The notes under the pieces: model-generated | Databases searched by the model: none | What the model saw: only the letters and a program-made list of their open reading frames with translations | What the model was told of the DNA's origin: nothing | Shown here: one piece after another, positions 1-11,754 of the stretch | How the letters are laid out: the number at the start of each line of letters is the position of its first letter | Numbering within the stretch: the stretch's first letter is position 1 | From: Monosporascus cannonballus | Taxonomy: Eukaryota; Ascomycota; Sordariomycetes; Xylariales | Length of the DNA stretch: 64,000 bases | Assembly: GCA_004154925.1 (NCBI GenBank) | Contig: QJNS01000003.1 | Coordinates: 124,001-188,000, forward strand | Direction of reading: 5' to 3' | Program-made: the position numbers and the translations under genes

Positions 1-468
1 TACGTGATTTAGTTATCCGGATTTGGCTGCCCCTGATTTCAGGACAACGAAACAAGGAAAGCTAAGGCTCGCACTAAAAGGACCAATAACCCAATTATGT
101 CTCCTGCATTGTGAAATCCTAGACATGGATATTAGTTAATACTAACTTGGCGACATCAAGACGTGGAAATCTTTCCAAACCTGGATCCCCGCCACCGTCA
201 TCGTTCCTCGAAATGGGTTCTTAGATTCCGGCGGTGGCGTCGACTTCCCGCCCGTAGAAAATCTTTTAACGCTTGGCGCCGGAGGAGTGGAAAAAAATTG
301 CTGCAAGCAATCGACATGTTATAGGTAGAAATAAAGGGCTTTATTAACACACCAGACGAGGGAAAGTAAATAACGGTTAGTTACAAAATGGTCCAGGATA
401 AGGATCTACAGCAAAAGAATGCTAAATTTCTATTCCGGCTGATATCTTATGCGATCTTACATTATAGG
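1..468 (-). other. decayed coding-like sequence, minus strand
   Basis: Base composition here is ordinary, unlike the AT-rich repeats to the right. On the minus strand, short open stretches can be read between about 330 and 130 (for example PFRGTMTVAGIQVWKDF), followed by an intron-like GTTAGT...TTAACTAAT...CAG stretch, but no complete frame exists. The stretch also contains an 8-base inverted repeat CGCCACCG (190-197) / CGGTGGCG (232-239). I do not recognise a product. It may be the downstream end of the decayed gene at 469-1190 or a separate relic. Confidence 0.2.
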
Positions 469-1190
469 TTAACCACTCCCCCTATCTAAAGATATACCCT
501 TTCCCAGGTCCTTTAACGCAGGTAACGTTTTATCTAGCTCAAGAAAACATCTCACCGTAATACTTCTAAAATAATCCGCCGCAACCGCATAGTCCCGTAT
601 TTGGTCCTCAAGCCACTGCCTGTTGCTTCGCAGCTGACGGTTTTCCTCGTCTGCAAGTCGTTTGCGTTCTGATTCTTCATCTACTTTGCTTATCGCCTCG
701 CGAACTTGTTAAAAAAAAAATTCCGTTCTCCTCCTTAAGCTGGTCAATCACAGTACTAAAGCTAGGTCCTTGGGCGGATAACTGCAGAAACATCAGCGAA
801 TGAATTCAGGATGCATAACTTAACATACTGGTATGATAAAGTCCAATATCTGGCACTGCGCGCTAGGAAGTACGGCCTCAAAAGTCTTTCCGACTTCCCT
901 GCATAGCAATCGGTACGTACCGATGGAATAATCGCTTAGGTTCTTGGCGGATATTTTGGAAAAAAACTCCTCGTTACCTGGCACAGCTTTCCAACAATAT
1001 GGGTTATGGCTGCGAGGGCTAAGGCGGACTTCGGAGGGCTTTATTTTAATACCTAGCCTTTGGTTTTAAAAAGGTCAGCAGGGTTATGGTACGGGGAGGT
1101 GTATTTCTTACAGATGTGCTTCGATAGCTTCTTACGACATTCGTCCCTTATACGTCGGCGATCCACGTTGCTTTGTCGTATTGGCGCCAT
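469..1190 (-). pseudogene. relic of an intron-containing gene with coiled-coil C-terminus, unknown function
   Basis: An ATG at 1190 opens MAPIRQSNVDRRRIRDEC, a basic start. A second readable block (GNEEFFSKISAKNLSDYS, then ILDFIIP) joins cleanly across a GT-AG intron at 782-828 (47 bases) to LSAQGPSFSTVIDQLKEEN. The last block (VREAISKVDEESERKRLADE, then an acidic/basic heptad-like stretch ending LGKGISLDRGSG) stops at 469-471. Two frame breaks are visible: one near 1050-1058 beside a TAG, and one at the ten-base A run (711-720 on plus). I do not recognise the family. The C-terminal block looks like a coiled coil. The intron and conserved-looking blocks make a former gene likely; the breaks make it a pseudogene, or they could be assembly errors in the homopolymer. 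Confidence 0.5.
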
Positions 1191-1300
1191 TATAATTACC
1201 GTTTCTAATCTCAACTTGTCGAGGCCGGCCGGGTTTTAATTGTTCTAGGTGGACAGGACCCAAAACTGGGCCGTTATCTTATTGGTTACAAAAGATATTA

Positions 1301-1342
1301 AGTCAAACACCCGGTCAACGCACCACCCCCTCAACGCCCCAC
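1301..1342 (+). repeat. left terminal inverted repeat of pogo-1
   Basis: Begins AGTCAAACACCCGGTC directly after the TA at 1299-1300. It is the exact reverse complement of 9932-9973, and the match extends into the TA. No base in the pair has been changed by RIP. Confidence 0.9.
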
Positions 1343-1465
1343 CGAATTTTCGAGACACCCAACGTACTGACCCTAACTTCAACTATATATATCTTCATCA
1401 AATAACGTCTTATTGGAAAAAGAATAATACCTTCTTAATTTCCAGAATTAGGCGATTTTAACGAT

Positions 1466-2072
1466 ATGGGACTTGCTGCTTAATTGCGTGCTGCGAAGGC
1501 AATTAACGAGGTCGCAAATAAGAGGTTTATCCGAGCGGCCTCTAAGTTACACCAGGTCGAACGTACTTATTTTCGTCGCAGAATCGACGGCATACGGACC
1601 CGGGAAGAACGTAATGAGGACCGTCAGAAGGTACCCAAAGTCCTAGAAAATTATTTAGCTAAATGGGTCGTAATCCAAGGCTAACTTGGATACGTTTTTC
1701 CTTATTCCCGATTCCGTACGTACGTATAATACCTCTTTATTAATTCCGGCAGCCGCGAACGGCTAAAAAAAATAAATAACGCGATTTTTTTAATATTATT
1801 ATAAAATTAAAAATTTTAAAGGTTGGGTTATTAATTATTAATATTTGAACGGGATTATTAAAACTATATATACCGTATTATTCGACCGCTTAGCTTTACC
1901 GGAAATACGGAAAATATATTCCCGGAATAAATATAATACGGACGAATTCGGAATAATAAAAGGTATAAGAAAAAAATTTTTATATTTAGTAAAACTTTTA
2001 AAAAATTTATTTTCTTAAAAAATACCTTTAAACGTACCTGGATATCCGTTATAATTTATATTAGCGCAAATA
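1466..2072 (+). pseudogene. pogo-1 transposase, N-terminal part
   Basis: An ATG at 1466 followed by MGLAA and an in-frame TAA (CAA in the presumed ancestor, a CpA to TpA change) leads into LRAAKAINEVANKRFIRAAS and TYFRRRIDGIRTREER, the arrangement of the psq-type helix-turn-helix at the start of pogo/Fot1 transposases. It continues with VPKVLENYLAKWVVIQG, the start of the CENP-B-like DNA-binding domain. After the stop at 1682-1684 the frame is broken by many RIP stops up to the gypsy-1 junction. The family assignment rests on domain order and the terminal inverted repeats; the protein is dead. Confidence 0.75.
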
Positions 2073-2467
2073 TGTGACGGCTAGGCGGTTTAACTAACCA
2101 TTAAACCTTAAGTCGACGGGTTTATGTTGGCAGAAGTATCGTAGGAATTTGAGTAATGGATATAGTAACGTGTTATGTTTCGTAATACCAAGGGCGTTTT
2201 GGGTAACGATGTTATATTGCAAGCTAAAATTATCTAAATTATGGAAATAACGAACGTATATATTTTTGTTTTGGCTTAAGGTGCTTAAACGGCTTAAACC
2301 CTTGAGACCTTTAAGTTTTTTAGGCCTTTTTGCTGGCTTAAGAGGCTTAAGGTATTTGGCGCTTTGAAACCTTTAAGTTAGTTACGTAACGTTTTGGCTA
2401 GGGTGGGACCCGTTCCTTTTGTAGTTTTGACCGTCCGGGAAAAAGCCAAAACCGTTAGGTTATAATA
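2073..2467 (-). repeat. gypsy-1 LTR (3' LTR in sense orientation)
   Basis: Reads TGTGACGGCTAGGCGG at the left and ends GTTAGGTTATAATA. It is less mutated than its partner at 8414-8808. Differences between the two are almost all G/A or C/T transitions, as RIP produces. Confidence 0.9.
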
Positions 2468-2539
2468 CGATTTTTCCCCTTCCAAGATTTTTGTTCTTAA
2501 AGATCAAATTATTTGTTTATTATTTTTGATAAGTAACTT

Positions 2540-3115
2540 TTTTTTATATTTATTATATCGGGTGGTATTAAAAGATTTCGTTTTCGTAAACGTATTAACG
2601 TTTTAATCTTTTTAAAATATATTAAACGTTTTGGTTTCAAAATGTTTTTTTGTTCTCGTTACGAAAAGGAAAATATAAAATATAAGGTCGTTCGAGGATT
2701 TTTAAAATATGCGCGATGTATTTATTATGGTGGCCTTCGTAACGTTTTTGAACCTTCGGAAATTAAGTACCAGAAATTGTTTAACGAAAAAAATCGTTTG
2801 AAACGTGAAAAAAAGCAGGTTTATAAAACGTTACGGGCCGTTGCTAATAAATTGGATTACCTGTAAAAATAAAGGCGGTTATTTCGTTATCGCGGTATGG
2901 AAATGTTTCGTTAAGATATTTAAGATATGGAAGCGATGGAGGAATTTAAACGTTTAAAAAAAGAATAGTAATAACTAAAAGCCGCCGTTGCGGCCGTTTC
3001 GTTAACATAGGCTGCGGCTAATTGGCCCGATATTCCGATTATTAATTAGTCGATTATTAATTTAAATACGTCCGTTATTGTTAATAAAAACTTTTTAATA
3101 GGTATTAGGCGTTAA
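2540..3115 (+). pseudogene. antisense ORF of gypsy-1: Zn2Cys6-like cluster plus coiled coil
   Basis: This frame runs opposite to pol, between the sense 3' LTR and the pol chromodomain. From about 2560 it reads FRFRKRINVLIFLKYIKRFG, then the cysteine cluster: C-S-R-Y, six residues, Y, eight residues, Y-A-R-C, six residues, R. Tyr stands where Cys is expected (TGT to TAT). A charged helical stretch follows (SEIKYQKLFNEKNRLKREKK, LRAVANKLDYL), then WPDIPIIN and a terminal tandem stop at 3113-3118. Internal stops at 2864 and later are TAA/TAG replacing CAA/CAG. The same layout is found in gypsy-2, -3, -4 and -5. The Zn2Cys6 resemblance comes from spacing alone; the function is unknown. Confidence 0.7.
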
Positions 3116-6100
3116 TAAGGTTTTTGGCGGGTTTTTAGGTATTTTCGGAATTTGGGTGTTTTTTTTGTTTGATTAGGTACTAAGTAAGTCTATTTTATTT
3201 TTGTATATCGAGGATTTTTTCTATTTTGTATGCTTATTCGTCTTTTATTTCTATATCGTTTTGTGCCATATATACCTTGATCGTATTTGTTATTAATTCG
3301 AATAAAGAAATATAAAAAATTAAATGGAATTTAACCTTTGGTAAAAGTTCCAATTAGTAATTATTTTTTGCGATTTTTTTGGCGATTTTATATGGACCGA
3401 TATATTTAAAATCAAGTTTTTTACTGGGTTATTTTGTTTAAATGTTTTTGGTAATTAGGTAAATTATTTTTTCCTTTTCGAAAGTTAATCCGTTTAACTT
3501 TTTTTGGTTATAATATTTGCTTATTTAATTTCGTACGAATTCCAGTTCTGTTTTTATTTGTTAATACAATTATCGTAATTATTTTAATGCGAGAATTAAT
3601 TTAATATTAATTCGGCTATTATCGCGTATTTTTTTTATAAATCTTTAAAATAAAAGTAAAATTTGCGTTTATAAATATTATTTTAATGCTTTTATAATAA
3701 TTGGTATTATAGGTTAATTAAGTAATAGGTAATTTTTTAACTTAATTATTTCGTTCGTAATTAATATAATATCGTAAATAAGTTTCCAAAATTTAATTTA
3801 TTCGTTTTGTTTATTTATCCGTTTAAGGTTTAAGAACGTTAAATAATTTGTAATTTAGGCCGATTTATGTTATAAGGTTTTGCTAAAATTTGGATGCAAA
3901 TATCGATCCTTTATCCGAAATAATTTTTATTAGTAATCCGTATATATTGAAAATATGTTTGAAAAAAATGTATATTATTTGTTCGGCGTTTGTATTTTTA
4001 TAATATGGTAAAAAATAAGAAAATTTCGTAAATCGATTAATAATTACGAAAATGTTGTCGTAATATATTCCCGTAACTGGATTTTTTAATATAGGAAGCT
4101 TAATAATAAAATCGAATGTGATTAAATATTATGATCGGTTTATAATTAATAATAGCTGTAATTTTCCGTATGGCTTATGTCGTCGAGCCTTTGTTTTAAC
4201 ATAAATATCGTATTACTATATGATTTTTTGTATTATTAATTTTATTTTGGGAAAGGAATATATGCGTTAAAATCTTTTTAGGGTTTTATAGATCCCTGAA
4301 TGTCTATATAATTAATATTCGTATATTTTTCGTACTAGATTTTTTTGGTATTTTTTTGGAATTTGTGTTTTATTCGTTTTTTTGGTTTTTTGGAAGATTA
4401 TTATTATATTGCTGAATTTTTTGATGTATATCGAAAGATATTACCCGAATCGTTGTAATTTGTCGTAGGCGTAAATATCTTTCTATAATGGTATTAAAAA
4501 TCGTATAATTAACCTTAATTAAATTTTTTTAAGGTTTGGTTACTTACTTAGGGCATTTACTTTGCCGTTCTTTGATTTTTTTTATGGATAATAACGGAGT
4601 TAAAGTTCGCCAATTTTTCCGCATAACGAAGTTATCATCCTGTAAGCTTTTTAGTTGTAGTAAATCGGGTAAGATTTTGATAATCCGTATAAACCTTAAT
4701 TTGGTATAAGCTTTTTTTTAAAGAAATGCCTAAATTCCCGAAATACCATAATAATAACCATAAATTTTTTATTTGGAATGCCGTAATTAAATTTGGTTCC
4801 TTTTAATTTTGTACGAAAAAAATATAATAAGGTATATTTTGCCTTAATTATTTCGCTATCCGATTATTATGCTTAACGCATAATCCGAAATATCGGTTTT
4901 TAATTTAATAAGGCGGTTTAGATCGTATATAATTAATACTGGTTTGCTGGTAATTACATTTTTAATATTTTGAAATACTTTTTCCGTATCTAATATTTAT
5001 TTGAATCTTTTTTTTCATAAAATTTATTAAAAGTATGGTTATTTTGCTAAAATTTTAAATGAATTTCTTATAGTAATTGGCGAATCCAAAAAAAATGCCT
5101 GTATCTTTTTAACTGTGTTTGGCGTTTGCTATTCTATGGTTGCAGCGAATTTCTTAGAGTTTATCTTAATATATCTTAAGATAATAATATATTCCAGATA
5201 TTTTACTTTTTATGCATGGAACTAACTTTTTTTTATATTAATAAGTAATTTTACGTTTTGTAAAACTTAAAGAATTTTATAAACGTATTCTGCATATATT
5301 TTTTCCGTTTCTGAAAAAATGAGAATATCGTCGAGATAGCAAACGACGAAAATATTAAGGTATTTTCGTAATACGTAATTTATTATCCGCTAAAAGGTCG
5401 CTGGTATATTCGTAAATCCTATTTGTATAATCAAATATTTAAATAGTTCGTACTTTATTTTGAAAGCTGTTTTTTATTCGTATTTTTTTTAAAAAACTTT
5501 AATAAGGTTATATCCATTTTTAAGATCGAATATTATAAATTATTTAATTCCGTAAAATCGGTTTTTTATTTCCGTAATTAAGGGTAATAATATTCGATTT
5601 TTAATAATAACGTGGTTTAATTATCGATAATTAACTATAAATCGTAATTTCCTATTTTTTTAAATACGAAAAATATAAGGTATTTTGCTGGTAATTTCGA
5701 AGGTCGAATTTATCCTTTTTATAGCCGATATTCCAAGTATTTTTTAAAAATACGTAACTTATTTCCGTTAAAAATATAAATGGGGCAAAACTTCGTCGAA
5801 AATCCTTTTTTAAGGATTATTTCGTAATTTTATTTATTATGTTCCGGTAAATTTGTATTAAGTTCCTTTTTAAAAAGTTATTCGTATTTGTAATATTATA
5901 ATAATATATTAATTAAATTTTTTGATTTTTTGGGCTATTGTTTTTGTTATTTTAAATTGTTTTTTAGTTACCTTAATTTCGCTTTAATAATAATAATAAT
6001 ACGTCGTATCTTTTTTAATATACGTTTTTTTTATATTTTATTTTTTTAAATCATAAGGTATTTGTCGTATATTTATGTTTATATTTATCGCCATTATTAA

Positions 6101-8413
6101 TCGAATATTAAGATCTTAATCTTTTTATTTTTTATTTATTAATAAGGAATAAAACGAACTTTATTTAATTAATTCCGCCGTTAATCAAAATTCCGTATTG
6201 GCGTATTTATAATAATCCTAAGATTATATCGTAATTCTCGAATAAAACGATATGGAAATTAACCGTTTAATATCGTTTTTAAATAAAAATCTCGAAGTAA
6301 TTAATTTCGCATATAATTTTTCCGTTATCGTAAACGAATTCCTAACTTTCGGTATTTGTCGCTATATAAGGTTTTAACTTATATCTCCATAATAATTTAA
6401 ATTTATTAACCATATCCGATATAATATAATTTCCGCCTAGAGTTCCGCAGTTTACCATTATAATATACCAATACGTTCCGATTCGTATATCTAAAGTAAT
6501 AAGGTTATTAACGTTTTTTATCGTCGCGTTTAAAACCTGTTTTAAAAATTCCCTTTAATTTCTTTAGGTTTCGTTATTCTGCGGCTTTTTTATAAGTAAT
6601 TTTCTTTTTTTAATTTTTGTTTAAATCGGTCGAGCCTTATTTGTATTTTTTTTAACGCATTAAACTATTATATTTATCGTTATTATCGGCGTACTGTTCC
6701 TTCAAACCGTATTAATTATTCTTAATTCTTTTGCAATTTCTTTTCTTATTAAATAAATTATTTTTTTATGTTTACGATTATATCTTATTATGCGTTATTT
6801 TGGTTATCGTTTTAAAGGTTTTTTATAAACTGACGTATTTTTTTGATAACTTTTTTTTCGTAAGGATTTATAGTAAATATTAATTAAAAATAAAAATCCG
6901 TAATAACTTTTTAATAATGCTTTTTTACCGTACGTTAAATTAATTCCTTTTCCGTTTAGTAATTATATTATTTATCATAACAAAAGGGGTTTTTTTGCAG
7001 GTATTACTTTTTTTCGGGCCAGCTTTTTGTTTCGGCTAACTATTGGACATTTTTGGGGTTATGGTTCGAAACTGTCAATATTATTATTCGTTATTTTTAT
7101 TATACTTAATTCGATTTGAAAAATCAAATTTCTTATAATATATACAGGTAATTCGTACGTAAATATATTATTTCCATTTCTCGTAATCGGAATATTTTCG
7201 TCGTCGATAGTGCATAACATACATTTTGCCATATTAATTAAATATTCCGGAGCAAAGTTTTTTTATTTAATCCCGGTATTCGTATAATTATTCTTATAAT
7301 ACCTTTTATTATATTCGTAGTATTTATCGAATTAATTTTCTGGCTTTTCGTATTCCTCGTCAAATCTTTTATCGGAATAGGCCTAATTAAACCTTTTATT
7401 TAAAACCTGATGATATTTGGCTTAAATTATATTAATAATTTTACTGTCGTTTCCTTGATTATTCCTAGGTTATCCCTTTAATATAGGGGTTTAATTATTT
7501 TGTCGTAACTTTTTAAGTTTTTTATATTTATAAACTTTATATCCTATTTTGCCGTAATTAAAGCATTTAATCTGGCTTTAATTTTATTTGTAAATAACGC
7601 CAAATTCTATAAGTCCTGGCGCTATTCCGTAAAAAATAAGGGGTATATTTCTTTTTTCCCTTAATTAAACTTATATCCCGAACATAAGGTATATTATTTT
7701 TTTATCGTTTTTTAAATTGTCGATGATTAATTTTAATTACCTTTGCGATATACCGGTTTAAAGCAATTAATCGTTCGATCCGAATAATTTTATTTTTTAC
7801 ATTATTTTTTAATTTTTTATAAAATATATCGATAAAAGTATCGGTTTCGTCGTTTCCTTATCCTGCCTTAGCTGTAAAACTTTTAAAGATTACGGCATAT
7901 TTAAACGTAAGTTTTTTTTATCGGAATTATAAAAATTATTAAGCCGTTAATCGTTTTTTATCCGGATTACCGAAATTATTACACATTTTGTTTTCGAAAT
8001 TAATATAAATTATAAAACTTTTTTTAATAAAATCCTTTTTATTTATTTCTTTTATTTTTAGGAAATTTCTTTTAATAAATTTAAACTAATTAACCGCATT
8101 TTTTTATTAAACATATTTTTATTATTAAAATCATATCCGTTACGTTATTAAGATTTAAAAAACAAAAGTAAATTCGTACTTAAATTAAAAAAATTTAAAA
8201 ATTACCTTTTTTATTGTAAGATTTTAGTTTGTTCGGTTTTATACAAACGAAAAAAAGTTCAACAAATATAGCCCTAAATTATCGAATTTTTTTTAATTTC
8301 CGAATTCGAACTTAAAATTGTTAAATAAGGGGTTTTTAAATATTAATCGATATTTTAACAATATTAAATATTATTTAAAGTTTAACGGTATTATTAAATA
8401 AAAATTTATAACG

Positions 8414-8808
8414 TATAACGGTTAAGCAATTTAACCAATTATTAAACTTTAAGTCGACGGATTGATATTAATAAAAATATCGTAAGAATTTAAATAATAA
8501 ATATAATAACGTATTACGTTTTGTAATACCAAAAGCGTTTTGGATAACGATATTATATTACAAGCTAAAATTATCTAAATTATTGAAATAACGAACATAT
8601 ATATTTTTATTTTGGCTTAAAGTGTTCAAACGGCTTAAACCCTTAAAACCTTTAAGTCCTTTAAGCCCTCCTACTAGCTCAAAGGGCTCAAGGTGCTTGG
8701 CGCTTTGAAACCTTTGAGCTAGTTACGTGACGTCTTGGCTAAGGTGGGACCCGTTCCTCTTATGGTCCTGACCGTCCGAAAAGAAGCTAAGACTGTTAGG
8801 TCATAACA
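8414..8808 (-). repeat. gypsy-1 LTR (5' LTR in sense orientation)
   Basis: Pairs with 2073-2467 at the same length (395 bases). Its outer end CATAACA is intact, while the interior is heavily G-to-A mutated on the plus strand (TGTGACGG has become TATAACGG). Confidence 0.9.
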
Positions 8809-8813
8809 AAATA

Positions 8814-9360
8814 GGCGCGTTTTTTTTCTGTTAATTATATTTAACGGCGTTAACGTATAATAATAATAGTTTCCCGATACGGAAAACTAATTATATAAAA
8901 ATTAATATTTTATGATATTTTTAAATAGTTGGATTAATACCGATATTAAATTAAAATAATTACAAAAAATATTTATTCTTTATATTAAGCCTATTAATTT
9001 GCAAAAATAAAGGTTTTTTATTATTAACGGCCATAATAGTTATGTTATTAAAAATATATATGGACTTGCTTAATTAATAAAATTTATATTATTTTTTTGC
9101 CCTTATATTTATTGTATGTATAATAACCGTTTGATATAGGTGTTTTTTCTGTTTTAAAGCGTAGGTTCCGTTATTGGTTCCGGGAGCGTTATTACGGAAA
9201 GGTTTCGGAGGTAATAGATAAAACGGACTTCCTGTAGGCGTTTGCTAAGGCCTAGAAGGAAGTTATAAAAGTTTTACGATATATAATAAGTGGTTTTAAA
9301 GCGATAGAAATATGGCCTATTAATTGAAATAAGGCTTTAAAAAGTAAATATGTAAAGAAA
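8814..9360 (+). pseudogene. pogo-1 transposase, C-terminal part
   Basis: After the gypsy-1 insertion the transposase frame resumes. FIINGHNSYVIK at about 9017-9052 corresponds to the conserved DGHxSH block of pogo transposases, with the catalytic Asp changed to Asn (GAC to AAC) and the His to Tyr. Further on, PFDIGVFSVLKRRFRYWF matches the QPLDVGxFxxLKR block, then DKTDFL and ISGFKAIEIWPINWNKAL match the C-terminal GIWPxN region. Stops are TAA/TAG at Gln positions. It is clearly inactive. Confidence 0.7.
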
Positions 9361-9931
9361 AACGAAGGTACGGGAAATTGACTGGTTGCCAAGTTATTTA
9401 TTATTCTATAACAGCCCGATTTTTTTTCGCTATTTACTTTAATAAGTTTTAATATATTTAAATTTTTAAAGGATATAAGGGTTTTTAAGAAAACCTTAAT
9501 TAAGGTCGAGTTAATTTTCGGGAAAACTACCGTTCAACTTTTTTTTTCGTAAACTTGGTAGAGTACTTAACGTATTTAATAATAAATTAACCGCTTTCGA
9601 AACTTATAATAACTAATTAATTTTAGCCCTTAAAAAGGTACGCCCAAAAAAGTTAACGAACGTAAAAGCTGACCTTAATAAAGAATTCGTACGGTTAAAA
9701 AATGTTAGGCAAATAAAGGCCGGGCTGAAGGGTAACGCGTAATAACCTTCCGTTATTATTTCGCAAAACGAAACCCAAGACGAAGGAGATAAAGAAAGCA
9801 AATATTATATTAATAATCCTAATTATATAGTAATGCGATTTTATTAAAACCCGATATGGGTTACTTAATTAGTTATTAAGTTATTGGTTTTTAAAGTATA
9901 TAGATAGCTTGGCGATAGCCTTAAATTGGGA
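9361..9931. other. 3' untranslated and degraded part of pogo-1
   Basis: AT-rich sequence between the end of the recognisable transposase and the right inverted repeat. A 62-codon minus-strand open stretch at 9613-9801 has no recognisable product. On plus, a decayed charged stretch can be read around 9620-9790, which may be the transposase C-terminal tail. Confidence 0.35.
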
Positions 9932-9973
9932 GTGGGGCGTTGAGGGGGTGGTGCGTTGACCGGGTGTTTGACT
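9932..9973 (-). repeat. right terminal inverted repeat of pogo-1
   Basis: Exact reverse complement of 1301-1342, ending in GTTTGACT before the TA at 9974-9975. Confidence 0.9.
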
Positions 9974-10149
9974 TATAAGCGAAACGCAGCCATGAAAGGT
10001 GGTTGAATTAAGCTACTTATTTGGCTAGGGTTCCCCTGTACTTCTATTAGAACAGGCCAATTATAAAGATCATTCTGGGGTCCCGAAATGGGGTCACCCC
10101 TATTAGGGAGCCGAAAAACGACACCAGGCGGCTACAAGCGGATCCCTAT
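9974..10149. other. non-repetitive flank, no gene seen
   Basis: Ordinary base composition between the pogo-1 TIR and the coding-like relic to the right. No open frame or repeat is supported. Confidence 0.3.
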
Positions 10150-10640
10150 TAATTAGCACGCAGCTCTTCAACCAAGATCCGTACAGCGGCACCGCCTAAT
10201 CCTTGGACGTTACAAACTTCTAACGATTGCCCAACCTTACCGGATCCACGATACATATTGCCGTCTTGTTTTTAGGACTAGTGGAATCTTTGGACATAGC
10301 GTTTCATTGTTATCGACCTGGTAAAAATTGTCCCGCAAATTTCGCAAATAAATTTCCCCGGTTCAGACTTCTTACGTTAATGCCGGTATAAATTGGAGAA
10401 ACTAAAAAACCGGCGGCCGTTGCATCCATGGTTCTAACATCGGGGTTCTGGTCGCCGCCGCATGTTTTGGCAGCTACAATTCTGCAAAGGCCTAACGTAG
10501 CTTTTTCCGTTTAATTAGGTTTATAAGTCTAAGCTGCGCGAAATGGGATTCTTACCTTTGTTACGACGTTAAATCTGAAAGTCCCGTAAATGGACAAGCG
10601 GTCTGCGGATATGGCATACCTAAGGTAATGCCTGCCGGAT
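10150..10640 (-). pseudogene. decayed coding remnant, unknown product
   Basis: On the minus strand a block reads LCRIVAAKTCGGDQNPDVRT and continues to GINVRSLNRGNLFAKF and GQFLPGR before stops. A second block in another frame reads GNMYRGSGKVGQSLEVCNVQ and GLGGAAVRILVEELRAN. An intron-like GTAAGA...TTAG stretch precedes the first block. The alternation of readable blocks, with stops at positions expected for RIP, suggests a former gene. I cannot name it. Confidence 0.3.
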
Positions 10641-11754
10641 TTTGAAGCAGGAGATAAGCTTCGGTTGGGGGATACGGTACAGTTTTTATATTTAGTTAAA
10701 AATTCATACCGTTATTGTGATTAGTTAGTTACTAAGTTACTTATTAAACTGGTTCGTACCTTACTTTATGGCAACCTTAAACTCCAGCCAAGGAAGTGAA
10801 GCTATTATGTCCTAAAGCTATACGGGATATAATTAACCGTCCCAGACGGCCCATGAATCTCCTTGGGAGGGATTTTACATATCTTTTGCTGCTAGGGGGG
10901 CTGTGGCTCCATATACGAAGGGTATGAATTCGTTTACGAGAGCGTTATAATAGGTAAAATCTTTGTCGTTAATATCCATGCTTCGAGCCAGATCGTTTAT
11001 AAAACGAATAAGGTTTCCTGGTAAAAGCCTATTTAAGGCGGAAGGGCGATAACCTTTTTATAAACCAACGGCCTTTACAGCTTGTTTTGAAGTAACCCAT
11101 AATAAGATTTTATGATGACAAAAGAAAGCTGATCGAGCCAAAGCATAATAATAGTGCTTCGCATAATGGTAAGGACGTTTCGCTTCGGTTCAGGGGGGTT
11201 CTTATGCGTAAGGCATAAGAAGTCTGTGATATATTAGTTGCCAGGACGGTTATTATCTTTAGTTTTCGTAGTGCGACGGTTAAGTATGATAACCCGAAAC
11301 GTCTTATTTTTATATCAACTGACGACATTCCACCTTATATTGCCCCTTACAAGTTGTTAGGTAAAGGTATTAATCGATAACGAAACGGGCAAACAAGATT
11401 ACGTTTGCTTATTGCATAAGAGGTTATGCTTACGCTTGCTTTTCGCGACTTTTTAACGAACCCACCTCGGTTCATAAGATCGGCCATTTGGTTTCTCTAT
11501 CGTTGTTCTCGCCCCAGCAATACCTCCGAGCAATACCTTTCGAAAATTATGCGAACTATTATGGCGCGCTTTGAAATTAAATAACATAAGCCAAGGTTTT
11601 CTTTGCCTGTTCGGGGGCTTATAGGGGGTCGGCAAGACGAGGTGGCGATATGAACCAGGATGCCCTGTTCGCTATGTTCCTCAAAAGGTACGATTAAGGT
11701 CTTGGTTTGCTGTTAATACCTCGTCGCGGCAGGGGAAGCCTCTGTTTTTAATGC
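10641..11754 (-). other. decayed minus-strand coding-like sequence, unassigned
   Basis: The minus strand shows several open runs: IRFINDLARSMDINDKDF at about 10990-10940, a 72-codon stretch at 11110-11328 and a 60-codon stretch at 11453-11635, all in different frames. An alternative frame over 11690-11460 (EQGILVHIATSS, then NMADLMNRGGFVKKSRKA after a stop) is nearly open. No family is recognised and no complete gene can be drawn. It may include the decayed tail of the NLR relic to its right. Confidence 0.25.

Larger units (their letters stand above)
2073..8808 (-). mobile_element. gypsy-1: RIP-degraded Ty3/gypsy chromovirus
   Basis: LTRs at 2073-2467 and 8414-8808 bound the element, and AAATA is duplicated on both sides (2068-2072, 8809-8813). 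On the minus strand the reverse transcriptase YLDD box reads intact at 5327-5338, followed (toward lower coordinates) by RNase H, integrase and a chromodomain tail ending near 3105. A purine-rich tract sits against the sense 3' LTR (2468-2490 on plus is its complement). All long frames are cut by TAA/TAG codons of RIP type. The plus strand at 2540-3115 carries the antisense Zn2Cys6-like ORF described separately. It is inserted in pogo-1. Confidence 0.93.
1301..9973 (+). mobile_element. pogo/Fot1-type Tc1-mariner transposon, split by gypsy-1
   Basis: The left end (1300-1342) and right end (9932-9974) are perfect inverted copies over 43 bases, starting AGTCAAACACCCGG, flanked on both sides by TA (1299-1300 and 9974-9975), the target of Tc1/mariner elements. 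Removing gypsy-1 and one copy of its AAATA duplication leaves about 1.93 kb, the usual length of fungal pogo/Fot1 elements. The remaining interior encodes pieces of a pogo-type transposase on the plus strand. The retrotransposon therefore landed in an already resident DNA transposon. Both parts carry RIP-type mutations, mild near the left end and heavier near the gypsy junctions. Confidence 0.85.

Noticed and set aside
1301..9973. One 8.7 kb composite transposon with the gypsy as cargo
   Set aside because: The gypsy has its own LTRs and AAATA duplication and interrupts the transposase frame, so this is a nested insertion rather than a composite element.
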